From: Mucidula mucida
Lineage: Eukaryota > Basidiomycota > Agaricomycetes > Agaricales > Physalacriaceae
NCBI GenBank assembly: GCA_015501055.1
Contig: JADNYV010000028.1
Coordinates: forward strand, 124,001-188,000
DNA length: 64,000 nucleotides
Reading direction: 5' to 3'
This document shows, in pieces, positions 1-12,600 of this stretch. The notes beneath the pieces were generated by a model. That model had not been told where the DNA came from. It was given only the letters and a program-made list of their open reading frames with translations, and did not search any database. Position numbers and translations under genes: made by a program. Every line of letters starts with the position of its first letter. Position 1 is the stretch's first letter.

Positions 1-1326
1 TCACGCTTACCCTGCGCATCCATCTTCCAGCCCCGCAAAGTGCCATTGTATGTCGTTGAGCCTGGCTGCCAACAGCCCGGAATCTGTCGAACACGCGCCG
101 ATGTGGGCCCACACCCCGGCCTGGGATCCTTCCTGGACAGAGGGCGACATTCGCAAGGAATCTTGTCGGCGGCTGTGTTGGAGCGCGTTAACTCTGGCAG
201 CTGGCCATGTCGCCTACGCCAGCTCCCACCACCTCGCCGGGCCGGACTTGTTCCTCGCTGATCCCTCCAATGTCAGTGTCATCTTTATTGCGTTGTAAAC
301 CCAAATTTACGCGTCCTTAGTATGCCTTGTTATTTTCTGGAGAATCTATTTCGACGCCAGACTCGTCGAAGGAAACGATATGGGCCTTGTTTGATCGCTC
401 CTTCCTTTTGTGGCATGGATGCGCGAGAATGCGCTACAGCACAAGCGCTAGTGATTCGGATAAGGCCGAATTCGCAGTCAAGGCTTGGCTTGAGGCCGAC
501 GCGATCGAGACAAATCTGAATCGCCACATATGTGAAATTGAGCGATCGTTCATCTTTCAGGCTCGGGAATACGTGTTTAAGTAAGTTTGATCATATCAGT
601 CCTCTTGAAATGTCAACTTACGGGGATGTTGTAGTACGCGCATGTGCATATCGCATGATTTTCAACGCTACATCCCCTTGATCTCGTCGTGAGTTTCGCG
701 TAGTCAGTTAACGTAATTCTTGACTAAACATGTCAAAGGGATATTACTCTTCATCGAAGGAAAGCACAACAATGGTGTCAGTCGTATTTGTTGAGATATC
801 GACGTGTTACTAATCTCCCTTAAGTGACGCGTCAAGCCGTAGTTGCTGAACGTTTCATGCTTGGTATGCATACTGTGACTGGAAACTCGAAGAATTTACT
901 GTCCAGACGACCGTTCTTTGTTTTCTGGTTCATGGGTCAGATCAACAAGTAAGTCCTCACATACATCATCATTGTCGTCGAATGCTCATCCAACGCAACA
1001 CTAGCGCCTTGAATTTGTGGCAATATGACAGTTCTTTGACTATTGCGTTGGACACTTCTAAGGCGTTCATGCCTGCAATCGAATAGTGAGTGCCGAGACC
1101 CTGTCCCAGAGCCTCTGGTTAAACATCATCTAGTTTGAGTAATCTTTGGCCTTGCCCTAGTCAGTACTTTCTTTCGTGATCTCTAGTACTTGTCTGAAAT
1201 CTGAACGCGTCAGGACAACGAATGCTGTACCAAAATCTCAAGACTCGGGTGGAGCACTCTTGTTTGCTCGCCGGAGTGCCTCCGCCTCCTCCGGGAGGCT
1301 TCGCTACCCCTACACAAGCGTTATGA
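1..1326 (+). CDS. Fungal-specific transcription factor (3' part; N-terminus off window)
   Basis: The reading frame is open through the left edge. Splicing 2-271, 321-580, 635-688, 739-776, 825-948, 1005-1085, 1134-1159 and 1214-1326 gives 321 in-frame residues ending with TGA. Sequence such as RKESCRRLCWSALTLAAGH, then DLFLADPSNYALLFSGES, matches the middle homology (Fungal_trans) region of basidiomycete Zn2Cys6 regulators. The protein ends in a Pro-rich tail (GVPPPPPGGF). The Zn2Cys6 DNA-binding cluster itself would lie upstream and is not seen, so the class is inferred from the regulatory domain only. All seven introns are 46-76 nt with GT-AG ends. The target genes cannot be told from this sequence. 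Confidence 0.75.
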
Positions 1327-1531
1327 GCGCTTCACTTTGGACTTTGGACTATGGGTTTATGTTGTAACTGTTCTCTGTTACTGATATTATACCTGGGATA
1401 TTTGGCGTGGCTAACTGAACAATCAAATGATGTACCTACCCGATTTAGTAGTACTTTAAAGCCTTTAATTAACGTGACCAAACTCGTCTTTACCAGCGTA
1501 CTCTCACCTCCCTTTGTTTGACCCGACAGCG

Positions 1532-3435
1532 ATGGCGGAGCAAGCGACGACGATACTACAAGATAATACAATGCCAGCGCCAGAGACTAGCCATGGACTC
1601 AAGCGAAGAGCATCCTTCGATGCGACAGAGGACGATGCTATCAGGCCCAAAAGACGCAAGGAGACCGACACAGCGACTGAGGAGGAGGCTATCGCAGCCT
1701 CTCTGCAGACCAGCACCTCTGGCGCCGCTGTCGATGGCGTGGCCTTTACCGAAGAACTTGCAGAAGAGTTGCAGTGTGGCTGTTGCTCGGAGCTGGTCTA
1801 CCGACCCGTGGTCGTCAACCCTTGCCAGCATTTCTTTTGCGGAAGGTGAGCATTATGATAGCATATAGAGTGAACAGTCGCCAAACTGACTCGTGCTCAG
1901 CTGTTGCGTACTCTGGATTCGGGTGAGTCAATTGTTCCACGAATGGCGGCCTCGCCGGTGCCGTGTTAATGAACATGACACTGCGTGCTCAATATGGCCA
2001 CCGACCCCGCCGCCTCTTCGTTATGCTTATGAACTTTGTAGAATGGCGGATCTAACTGTCCTGCATGTCGGGGAAACTCCACATCCGTCACACCATCTCG
2101 ACCACTTCAAGCCATCGTCAACGTCCTACTTCGCGCTGTGCCCAGCAAGATGCGCGCTGAACGCGAGCGTGCTCAGGCAGATGCGATTTATCCCAAGGAT
2201 GTCGCCATGCGGGTACGCACTGTCTTCTGCAAAACGCGTTGGAATCACTGATGAAGCCGCATTTAGATCCCTCCGCCCCGTGAGCCATCCCCACCGCCAA
2301 ACTTGAATCCAAGTGATTTTGCACGTCCATGCCCACATTGTACACCCGGAAATGCCTTTGGCTACGTCTGCCCACAGCCGATTGCAGACCCTACGACGGA
2401 TGTTGAACATGCCTGGCCTCTGGATGATGGTGCGCCACCTGGCCATCTCAATTGTGGCAATTGGCAAGTCTCGTATCATTCTTGCGAAATCGTATTTGTG
2501 TTAACATGTTAACGTAGCGAGAGTCTGCTTGCGATCAATGCCCCAAATACGACAAGATGCGACTTTTGCCATGTCTCATTCTGTGGCATCAACGTACCAG
2601 GACGTTGCCTTGCCATTAACCTGATGTCCCAGTATCCCCAAGGCTTGGCTGACCTGTCAGACTTGATACAGTCCTCTGACATCTACGACTGCTTCAACAG
2701 TAACACCATAGAGGTTGACCTGCTGTTCGATTATTTAACGTCGCGCCAGTTGACTCCGAGGCACATTTATCGCGAGGTATGCACTGTTGTTGTCTATGTT
2801 CTTCAATGTTGACTGAGGTGTGCTGTAGATTGTGATCCACATCCAAAGTCAACCTCTGAAATTTCAACCGTTGATTGATCAAGATATCTTCGCCGATTCG
2901 AATCAAGTAGCGCCTGGTGTGGATCCGGATCCTTCAGCTGAGCGACGAAGAATCTGCAGGATGTGTGCTACTGAAGTGTTATTCTATGGCTTGAAAGATT
3001 GGTGGGTCAGAGTGAGATCGTTGGACCCGAGTCGCAAGGATTGCCCTGAAGGTGGAAGTTGTACCCGTCAGAAGGACCTTGGTATGTGCCCTCGGTTTTT
3101 GAGGAGAAACGCAATGCTAATACTGGTACATTGTAGCCCACGCCAAGGAGTGTAAGTGCCATCGTTGACTGTGTGTGTGTGGTATGACACTCATCGTTTT
3201 TGCGACAGTCAATCATATCATCGGTACCACTATCGCGGCGCCACCTCCTCCCAGCGGGGATGCTATCCCAGAAACTGTCCCAGTAGCCTCAACTTCATCG
3301 GCAGCCGATGACACCTTCCTACCTCCCATCCAACCCTTTGCAGAGGTCCCTATTCGCGTCGATAATAGCATGCAAATGGAACCAGTTCCATTGCCCATAC
3401 AAGACGATGCAGCTTCTCGGCCCATTTCACTTTAA
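1532..3435 (+). CDS. CHFR-like RING-type E3 ubiquitin ligase
   Basis: Eight exons (1532-1845, 1901-1922, 2042-2212, 2267-2463, 2518-2776, 2829-3081, 3137-3151, 3209-3435) encode 485 aa. A RING finger lies at about residues 82-125 (LQCGCCSELVYRPVV, then CQHFFCGSCC, then NCPACR). A Cys-rich stretch follows (CPHC, NCGNC, CDFCHVSFCG), like the C-terminal cysteine-rich region of CHFR. The tail is Pro/Ser-rich. Only about 80 residues precede the RING, so the FHA domain of animal CHFR and yeast Dma proteins is absent. The intron at 2464-2517 begins with GC, and exon 7 is a 15-nt microexon. Expected role: ubiquitin transfer in mitotic checkpoint control; the substrate is unknown. The ATG at 1532 is the first in frame. 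Confidence 0.8.
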
Positions 3436-3672
3436 ATCCCTGTACACCATGATTCATGACATTCCTGCATTGCTTTGTAAATTGCTTAAAGTTGTTTCTC
3501 ATCTCACTAGCTGGATTATCTCAACACTGTCTACACCACTTTTACTTACATCAACAAATTCGATACAACTCCCGTACTTAGCCACTTATCAATGCCTTGA
3601 ATAGTAGAACATGTCTTCCTTATAGAATCGTGTGAATTCAAAGCAAATAAGATGTAGCATATAGATGGTAAG

Positions 3673-4240
3673 TTATTGACGACTTTGTGCTTTAGCCTTA
3701 GCCTTGTTAAGAGTCTTCTGAACTTTTGAGCGTATCCGTTTGCCATTTTGAACAGCCGGGCCCCATCTAAGGCAAGGTTGAGAGGACGACCATTGACAAC
3801 GGAAGGAACGTACCCTCTTATCTTTTTCTTCGGTGGGACAGGGTGCGCGAAGGACTGGACGGCAAGGCCATTACGATATTTCTCCATGCACCAGAGTGTA
3901 TACCTAGAAAGGCTGCGTCAGACGGACATGTACTGGGTGGGCCTGCACGCACCTGCGATCCCGAGTTCCCATTCCGGCAGCCTTGAGATCTTTCGTCGAC
4001 TTTTGCCACAGCTCGTCCCAGCTGTCAACCGTGAGCTTCGTGTCCATGTCGCGACCGATGGACTTTAGAAAGTCAGCCGGACTGGCAATGTCGCCTGTCA
4101 TGCAATTCAGCAAGGGGATATTCTACCAATACGCTGAGCGTACCTCGCGGTGGAGGGACCGTCTTGAGCGTCGCCATGCATCGCGAAAAGATCAAGGAGC
4201 GCGTCGGAGCGAAACATCGGCTGACGGTCGACAAGTTCAT
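3673..4240 (-). CDS. Mitochondrial small ribosomal subunit protein mS41 (IGR motif)
   Basis: Three exons (4144-4240, 3953-4094, 3673-3903) encode about 156 aa. The N-terminus MNLSTVSRCFAPTRS is Arg/Ser-rich like a mitochondrial presequence. The signature FLKSIGR of the IGR/Fyv4 family follows, then a basic C-terminal part (YVPSVVNGRPLNLALDGARL). mS41 is a structural protein of the mitoribosome small subunit. To keep the expected tail QKTLNKAKAKAQSRQ and its stop at 3673-3675, one base must be missing near 3722; read as written, the frame runs on to 3546 with an unrelated tail. An upstream in-frame ATG at 4297 is possible, but 4240 gives the better presequence. It is divergent from the SAM carrier with 37 bp between ATGs. 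Confidence 0.8.
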
Positions 4241-4277
4241 GGTAAAAGGGCAAAAATGATCATGTGACTGCTTTTGC
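4241..4277. promoter_or_regulatory. 37-bp divergent intergenic region
   Basis: Only 37 bp separate the predicted start codons of mS41 (minus) and the SAM carrier (plus), both mitochondrial genes. No TATA box is visible. Control elements must overlap the 5' ends or coding regions of the two genes. Confidence 0.5.
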
Positions 4278-5130
4278 ATGTCATCTCCCGCCTTCATCCA
4301 CTCGCTCGTCGTATGTCGCCAAAAATGGCTGACTGAATATATAATAATGTCCTTTTATTCTAGGCCGGTGGGCTCGCGGGGACGGCGGTGGATATCGTCT
4401 TCTTCCCGCTCGACACGCTCAAAACGCGGCTACAGTCTTCGCGCGGCTTTTTCGCGTCGGGCGGGTTCCGCTCCATCTACTCTGGCATCGGCTCCGTCGC
4501 GCTCGGCTCGTCGCCAGGCGCGGCGGCGTTTTTCTCGGCCTACGATACCCTCAAACGCGTCTTGGCGAGCAATACGCAGATGCCTGCCCCGGTCATCCAC
4601 CTGACGGCTGCATCTGTCGGCGAGGTGACGGCATGCCTCATCCGAGTGCCGACCGAAGTGGTAAAGACCCGCACGCAGACTGGGCAGTACTCGTCTTCGT
4701 GGGCTGCCCTGCGCGCCACATCTGCCGCTGGGCTGTACAGAGGTTTCGGCATCACTGTCATGCGCGAGATACCCTTTACGTCTATTCAGTTCCCGTTGTG
4801 GGAGTATCTGAAGGCCCAGCATGTTGCGCCGTACCCGGTGTGCGCTGCCGTATCGGGCGGAGTGGCTGCAGCCTTGACCACACCTTTGGATGTGCTCAAG
4901 ACGCGAGTTATGCTCGAGAAAAACAAGGTTTGTGCTTTTGGTTTAGTACATCGATCTTTACTAAAAGTTCCCCCCAGACTAGCGTCTTCACAGTGCTGTC
5001 CACCATCCTTCGGACTCAAGGTCCGAAAGCACTTTTTGCAGGCCTGGTACCGCGTACCCTGTGGATGTCCGCGGGCGGTGCTGTATTTTTGGGAGTCTAC
5101 GAGGCTGCTATCGGTGCCTTGGGAAGATAG
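4278..5130 (+). CDS. Mitochondrial S-adenosylmethionine carrier (SLC25 family)
   Basis: Exons 4278-4310, 4364-4927 and 4978-5130 encode 249 aa. Three mitochondrial carrier signatures, PLDTLKTRLQ, PTEVVKTRTQ and PLDVLKTRVM, mark the threefold repeat of six membrane helices. Sequences such as SVALGSSPGAAAFF and GLYRGFGITVMREIPFTSIQF fit the Pet8/SAMC subfamily. That subfamily imports cytosolic SAM into the matrix in exchange for S-adenosylhomocysteine, for methylation, biotin and lipoate synthesis. The length is slightly shorter than yeast Pet8 (about 284 aa). The first exon is 33 nt. The assignment to SAM rather than another substrate rests on subfamily resemblance. Confidence 0.85.
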
Positions 5131-5449
5131 ACAGCGTAGATTGAGAGGCGCCCACTTGTCATTCAAGTCTATTCCCTATAGATTTGTATCTCTTATTCAG
5201 TCTCCAATTTGGTCTCCAATTTGTCTTTTCTCGACTACATCCACCTGTCGTCACGTATGGATACATTGCTCGCGCTGCTAACCCACAGAACGCGCCCCAC
5301 CACGTCGCCGTCGATCGATGACGCATCGCGTTTCTTACCAATAGAATTGCGGGCAAGTCACTTGGATGCTTACCACGCGGACAGCGTCTTCGTTATAAAG
5401 CACGATTGTCCATCTGTACCGTTCATCTACTCACCCCACCATCATCAAC
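5131..5449. other. Intergenic region between the SAM carrier and DUF427 gene
   Basis: The first part should be the SAM carrier 3' UTR and the rest the DUF427 promoter. A CT/CA-rich tract (tcatctactcaccccacc) lies just before the ATG at 5450, as is common at fungal transcription starts. I see no other gene. Confidence 0.4.
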
Positions 5450-5885
5450 ATGAAAGTCACTGCCAACGGCACCGTTCTCGCTGAATCCAACGACACCATT
5501 GTCATCGAAAACAATCACTATTTCCCACCGTCGTCCGTCAAACAAGAGCTATTCAACGACTCCAACACGAGCACCCATTGTCCTTGGAAAGGGTTCGTAA
5601 TTCTTGGTCCAATACAGTGTTCCAAGTCCTAATCCATCATCGTAGCACTGCCGCCTACTACAATGCCCAAGTAGATGGCAAGACCATCAACGACATCGCA
5701 TGGTTAGTTCTGTTCGGATTTTACATTGGGATACTCTGAACATTGCATTAGGTACTACCCAGAACCATTGGAGAAGGCTAAGTCCATTGCCGGTTACGTC
5801 GCCTTTTACAAGGTAACCAATGAGTTGTTCCTTGGAATCTGGTTGCTCACATCACATTCAGAACAAGGTCCAAATCGACGCTTGA
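5450..5885 (+). CDS. DUF427 domain protein
   Basis: Four short exons (5450-5592, 5646-5702, 5752-5812, 5862-5885) encode 94 aa. Characteristic DUF427 features are HCPWKG near residue 46, YYNAQVDGK, and AWYYPEP followed by IAGYVAFYKNKVQID. The family is a small single-domain beta fold found in bacteria and fungi, with no established biochemical role. The predicted protein is cytosolic: no signal peptide or membrane segment is visible. The size matches the domain alone. It converges with the Cep57-like gene, with 129 bp between stops. Confidence 0.85.
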
Positions 5886-6014
5886 ATCATTTTAAATTCG
5901 ACCCAAGAAGTTGTCTGTACAGTTGTATATGCGTAAAATACAGTGTAAACCCATGCTCCCAAGTCTCAAACAAGATAAGAGTATAAATATTGCGAATAAG
6001 AACCACGTCAAAAT

Positions 6015-9000
6015 TTACGCGGTAGGGTTTCGCTTGGCTGCTCGACCGTGCTCGTGGTAAGACTTGTCCTTGAACGTCAGAAGATCGGACAGATTGGCTA
6101 TTTGATCGCCCTAAAAAACGCAATATTGAGTTCCATGTTCAGTATTTCATGCACGAGAAAGAACCTTCTGTTCAAGGATATCAACAACTTCACGGAGGTG
6201 ACGTGCTAGGAGATTCCGTTTGGGAACGTCTGAAACAGCATCCATCACCTTGTATTGATCGGCAAGCTCGACGTAGACACTGCGCCAAAGGATAAGCAAA
6301 TAAAAAAGGTTGGAAGATACAAACGAACCTCTTGTAGTGCGTGAAGTCATCCTCGAGCTCTCGGATGACCTTCATCAGAACCGTCTGGGGAGGAACCCCA
6401 TTACTAGTTCCATATCCTGCAAACGCAGCACGCGAAGGAGGCACCCGGCTCCCAGCACCTGAACCAGACCTCGGTCGAACTGCATCCTGATCCATCTCTT
6501 CAGATCCCTCAGCGAATCCTTCATCTTCCTCTTCTTGTCCTATCTCAGCCCGATTAGCGAAATCACCCTCTTCGCCGTGCAACCAGAAAGGCGATGTTGG
6601 ACGCTTGTCGTCACAGTTTCGTCTCCGCCTGAAACATACGTTGCAGGTATTCGCATTATGCGGCGGGGCGCTGAAGAAGAGACGCTCCAACTGTTCACCC
6701 CGTATCTTTGGAAACGGTGCTTCCTCAGCATTGTCCAGGCCTTGGCGTTGTCGACGATTGTGATGAGTTGCATGTCCAGGAGTAGGAGCAGCAGGTCGTG
6801 GTGGAGGTTCAGTCGTAGACAAGTCTCGACGGCGGCGTCTCGAAGGCCCCGGTGAAGGCGCGCGCTCCTCTTCGACCACTTCTACATCCTCGAGTTGTGC
6901 AGTCCTTTCTAACTCGGTCATATTATCCACGGGGGTTTGATCTTCCTCATTCAACGATTGGGAAGCGATGGAAGACCTCCCTGAACGACGTTCTTCAATG
7001 TCTGCCGATATTTGTTCGAGTTCTTCGTCGTCAATAAACCGAGAAGGATTGACAGATACGTCGGAACCAAGTGTCGCATGGTCTGTGCGCATCGTTTTGT
7101 CCGTATTTCCAATATTCGCTCTTGAAGAACCTGGGATGGATATGGGATCAAAATCACCATCGTCCACCTCCTCTTCGTCTTCCGACGAACTCTCTTCCGG
7201 CGGGGGTTGACTTTGATGCGACTCCTCCTCATGCGCCGGCACTGGATTGGGTTCATCCATCCGTGATCTCGCTGCCTGTGAGTTTTCGCGGGCTGTACGG
7301 CGCTCCTTGAGACCCTCTTCGACAACCCCACGGAGGACTTCAACCTCTCCTGCAAGGCGCTCGACCTCTGCACGAAGTCTATCAATCTCTGCCGACTTGT
7401 CCTTCAAGGTTTGGTGATCATTCTCCTGCAAAGTGCGTAACTCTGTGAGTAACGCCTGGTGAGATGATAATTCTTGAGTTAGGCGGGACAAATGGGAGCG
7501 CAGAGTGATGACGAGGGCTTCAAGCGCTAACACAGACCGATGAGCGTCGCACGCGGGTATAATGTAAACAATTACCTTTTTTCTCTTCTACAATTTCTTG
7601 GTAACGAGAAACTTCCTCCTGATAGAAAGAGGCATCACGGGCCTTTGCTTTGCCTTTGCCCTTACGCCTTCGAGCTTCTTCGAGTTCAGTTTCCCTCTGC
7701 TGCTCGGCCAGAAACTCTTGTCGTTGAACTAAAATCGAGCGCTCACGAGCGACTTCAATCTTGCAGAGCTCAAGCTCGTGCTCTAACTCTCGCACACGAC
7801 GACGACTGATGCCATTCTCTGCCTCCAACTGTCTGAGTTTTGACTGAACGGCACTGATAGCCGAAAGTAGACGAGCTTCAAAAAATCAGTCCACTGCAAT
7901 TCGGTGAGGGGAGTAGGCTTACCATTGCTCTCCCTGGCTTCTTTCGAGACGTTGAAGGGATAGTGCTGAAGGCCACCTTTCATAGGTGATTCAACAGCAC
8001 TCGTTAGACCTGTTACGTCTGGTAGATATAGTTTGCTCTTCGAAATATGGCCAACCGCTGCACTCTGCCGCATAGAGCTGCGCCGTGGGGTAGGCTGGAT
8101 GTTTGAGTGCTCTCTCGTTTGGTCCATAGATTGATCAGATTTTCTATAACGTCGTGTCTTCTCTACCTCCTCGTTAATGTCTTTCTTCAAACCTCGAGCC
8201 TCTTTGGTGAACTTGGAGCTGGAAGAAGAAGGGGTCGGGGGATGTAGGCGTACTTCAGGTTGCTGTGGAGGAGTATAGGATGCGAAGATGTTGGTGCGCT
8301 TAGCGTTGCGCGGTTTTGGGGTAGGGATGTTGTCTTCATCAAGAGGCAGAATGGAATTGCGTCTGAGAGGCGACGGAGCATGACGAGCAGGAGTTGACAA
8401 TGTTTTGGTCGATGGTTGGGCGGGCATTAAACGAGGAGACCGGGGGCGTTTGGGGGAGAAGGATACACGGCGCAAGGCATCTGCTATTCTTGGTCGTGAC
8501 GACGGACCTTCGGAGTCCGAGGATGAGGAAGAAGTGGAGTGGTGAGATTGAACGCGGACTGAGCGCGAATTCAATGAGGGAGGCGGTACGTATCCAGACT
8601 CGAGGATGCGGTCTAATTCAGCGGTATCATCAACAACGAGGTCAAACGTCAAATTGCCAGGCGGCTGAGAAATCTTGTCAGAACAAGTGGTACATGCTGC
8701 AAACCGGACTCACAGGGTATCTAGACCTCGACGGGTCAGCATCGAACGCGCTGAGCTTACTATCCACCCCACCGACGAGATCACGCAATGGACGATCTGG
8801 GTCAAATTCTGTTCCGCTGAGACTGGCATCTCTCCTCTGCCCTCCTCTGCCGCGAAGACCAGCGTTCAGGGTGAGGCCACTAGCATGATGGGCTGCTGTG
8901 GACATCGTCTCACCGCCGTACGGGTTGACGGCGTCTTCATAGTCGTCATCCATAGTACGATATGACCAGGCGTGATTTAAATCGCTGTCGAGATTGTCTC

Positions 9001-9238
9001 CGGACCTGTTTACGAACGAGCGAAATTCGGAAAAAGAGGCGTTGTTGGAGTTGTGTCTGGGATATTCGATGCTGTCGTCGTAGGCACCGTCGTCATCGTT
9101 GGACGAAAGACGGAGAGAGATATCGGTCTGCTGTAGATTGTGCTCTAGTTGTATCCGGTCGTGCTCGAGGTCGTCGCCCCGAATGGTGAGGTCAAGGACC
9201 TGTGTCCTTGGCTGGCGTTTTGGAGTTTGGCGAGACAT
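6015..9238 (-). CDS. Cep57/Ppc89-type spindle pole body protein
   Basis: Six exons (8714-9238, 7923-8664, 7576-7875, 6329-7526, 6165-6279, 6015-6110) encode 991 aa. The N-terminal half is Ser/Pro-rich and low complexity. The middle is strongly coiled-coil (QLEAENGISRRRVRELEHEL, then LRAEVERLAGEVEVLRG). An acidic Ser-rich linker follows, with a small CNVCFRRRRNC cluster. The C-terminus (ELEDDFTHYKSVYVELADQ, NLLARHLREVVDILEQKG, NLSDLLTFKDK) matches the Cep57 microtubule-binding domain as found in fission yeast Ppc89. The expected role is a structural component of the spindle pole body that anchors partners and microtubules. The ATG at 9238 is favoured because the codon 15 nt upstream is GTG. 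Confidence 0.8.
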
Positions 9239-9612
9239 TTCGAGTTGGACCACTAATAGCCGTCGTCTCTGGTGTCGCTAGGGAGAGCAAGGGCAAAAGA
9301 TGGTGGAGGAGAGAGCAGAGAGCTCAGGGCAGGCCCCAAATATTGATCAACAAATCAACGCGCTGCAATTTCGTCACGTGCACCGTGTTCGTCCCGAAAA
9401 AAGGAACTCCCTTAAAGCCAGCGACCAGTGGACGGAGAGAGAGCCGTTCATTCATATTCAGTCATCTAGTGTACTGATGGCCGACGTATGCCCAGCGTCG
9501 CAAAGTCATTTGGTCTTCTTCGTCTTCATAAACCCTAAGGTACACAGCCACAAGCGATAACTCCGAGCCCTAACCCCAGTATCGATTAACCCTACTTTTT
9601 CGTCTCTCGCTC
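9239..9612. promoter_or_regulatory. Divergent promoter region, Cep57-like gene / BMS1
   Basis: This 374-bp region separates the start codons of two essential-type genes on opposite strands. Close to the BMS1 ATG lie a pyrimidine-rich tract (ccctactttttcgtctctcg) and two AACCC motifs. No TATA box is evident. Confidence 0.4.
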
Positions 9613-12600
9613 ATGGACGACCACCCACATAAGGCTCATCGCCCCTCCAAGTCTGGCGCAAAGGCGGAAAAGAAGGACAAGGGAAAGGGAAAAGAGAAAC
9701 AGCATGGCTTCAACGAAAAGGTGTGTTTTTGTTGCTTTATTATAACAACTTCTCATACAAATCAACAGGCATTTGCACCAAAATCAGGTCGAAGAGCCGA
9801 CCGCCAAGGACGGCGGAATGTAGAACGAGATCAGACTCGCCTTCACGTTCCTCTCGTTAATAGAACACCAGATGATGAACCACCACCAGTCATCATTGCT
9901 ATTGTTGGTCCACCGGGAGTAGGCAAGACCACTCTTCTCAAAAGCATGGTCCGCCGCTACACAAAACAGACGCTTAACGAAGCCAAGGGACCGATAACTG
10001 TCGTTAGTGGCAAGAAGCGGCGCCTTACCTTCATCGAGTGCAACAATGATCTCAATAGCATGATCGACATTGGGAAAATTGCCGATCTTGTTTTACTCAT
10101 GATAGATGGCTCATTTGGCTTTGAAATGGTGCGACTTACGCGTTGCGGTCAATGTGATTCTAATTTATGATCAGGAAGCGTTCGAATTTCTCAATGTTCT
10201 CCAATCCCATGGATTTCCTAAAGTCATTGGCATTCTCACCCATCTCGATCTCATTAAGAAGGCCGCCACTTTGAAGGATACCAAGAAAGCCCTCAAGAAG
10301 CGTTTCTGGACCGAAATATATCAGGGCGCAAAGCTCTTCTATCTGTCTGGCGTCTTGAACGGACGTTATCCCGATTCCGAAATTCTCAATCTCTCCCGTT
10401 TCATCAGCGTTATGAAGTTCCGCCCTCTTGTTTTCCGAAATACACATCCCTATCTCCTTGCCGATCGTATCGAGGACTTGACTCCTCGAGAAGAGATACG
10501 TCTATCCAAGGGCAAATGCGACAGAACTGTGACAGTATACGGCTATGTTCGCGGTACCAACCTTCGTATGGGGACGAAAGTCCATATTCCGGGGGTAGGC
10601 GACTTGGACATGAAGAGCATTTCACTTCTAGGTGACCCATGTCCAATGCCAGACGCGGATTCCGAAAAGAGGCGGAAACTGAGTGAGAAAAAGAAGCTCC
10701 TAGTCCACGCGCCGATGAGCGATATTGGAGGCGTAATTTACGACAAGGATGCGGTATGGATCAATGTCCCCGGGAGCTTTACTAGAGGCAACGCAGATGG
10801 TAGGTCACTTCCTGAGTTAGCTTTATTCTTTCGTTAACTTTTCGCCTCCAAGTTGTCCAAGGTGAAGGAGAACAGATGGTGATGGACCTGCAGGATGCTA
10901 GCGGCACTTTAGAGGACGCAGTCGCTCGAAGTCAAATTCGCTTGTTTGGATCTTCCTCTGCGACCTTAAACGCACCTGCAGCTACTGGGTCTGAAGACTC
11001 TGATTCTTCAGATGACGAGGAGGATGAAGATGAGCTCGACGATGCGGATGAAGATGCCACATCTGATCAGGACGACGACGACGGCCCTGTCAATGTAGCT
11101 CAAGATCCCCGTAATACTGGTCGCTCGTCCATGCGCAAGGTCGTTCGAAATCTACCGTCTTCCAATAAGGCGGGACGAGGTGATGTCGAGTACGCAGACA
11201 GTGATTCTGAATTGGGGGATGAGGACCAGGATGACCTGGAAGCGGGTGGCAGGCGAGTCCGATTCAATGGAGAAAATGACAAGGACATTCCGAGTGACGA
11301 CGACCTCATGGACGAACCAGGTGACAGCGACGACGACAACGACGACGTTCCCAAGTGGAAATCTAATCTAGCCGCGAAAGCGCAAGATGTATTGTCGCGA
11401 TCGCGGCGGAAAAAGGAGTGGACGAAGCTGATATATTCCTCCTCCCTCACACCGCATCAGATTCTATCCAACGACTCTAGCAGCGAACTTCCCAATCCAG
11501 GTGACGACGATGACGATGACTTCTTCCGTATGAACAAGACCGATACATCTGCACTAAACGATGAACTGGACAAGACGAAGGACAATGTCTCCTCGTCGGA
11601 CTTGGATCGGTGGAAGGACGATGCTCTTCTACAGTCCCTCCGCAGCCTTTTCATAACTGGGGATACATTACAGGGCGGCGAAGATGAGGGAATAGAGGAA
11701 AAATACGAAGACTCAGAAGGAGACCTCGACGAAGAAGAGGATTCTGACAGTGGGGAGCCACCTGCCCAGCAGTCGACGGAGACTTCACGAGCGGCGGCTC
11801 TGGCTGCCAAGAAAGAGGCTTTGAAGCGCAAGTTCGACGAACAGTATGACGATCCTGAGGCTTCCAAGCTCGACTTTTATGACGAAAAGAAAGAGGAGAT
11901 GGCTCGTCAGTTACAGCTGAACCGTGCAGAGTTTGAGGGCGTCGATGCTGAATCACGTGCATTGGTGGAGGGTTACCGCCCCGGCGCTTATGTTCGTATT
12001 GAGCTCGCCGACGTTCCGTGCGAGATGATAGAGAACTTCGATCCCACATATCCCATCGTCGTTGGCGGACTCCTTCCTGCAGAGGAGCGGTTTGGCTTTG
12101 TACAGGTTCGGATCAAACGCCATCGTTGGTATGTACGGACGCTCAAAAACAATGATCCTCTCATCTTCTCCCTTGGCTGGCGTCGCTTTCAGACAGTACC
12201 GATATACTCCCTCGATGACCACTCCATCCGAATGCGTATGCTCAAATATACGCCAGAACACATGCATTGCTACGCGACATTTTACGGGCCTGTGTCATTG
12301 CCCAACAGCGGCTTCTGCGCTTTCAATTCGTTGTCCTCGGAGACGCCAGGTTTCCGTGTGTCCGCGACGGGTGTCGTTCTCGACATTGATCGCTCTGTCA
12401 AGATTGTCAAAAAAATCAAATTGACGGGAACGCCGTACAAGATATACAAGAACACCGCATTCATCAGAGACATGTTCAGTACTGCACTGGAGGTTGCCAA
12501 GTTCGAAGGCGCGAATATCAGAACCGTGTCTGGTATACGAGGACAAGTCAAGAAAGCCTTGTCAAAGCCGGATGGTGCATTTCGAGCGACTTTTGAAGAC

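Noticed and set aside
11100..11867. Ser-rich minus-strand frames inside BMS1
   Set aside because: Mirror images of the acidic Asp/Glu codon tracts of BMS1.
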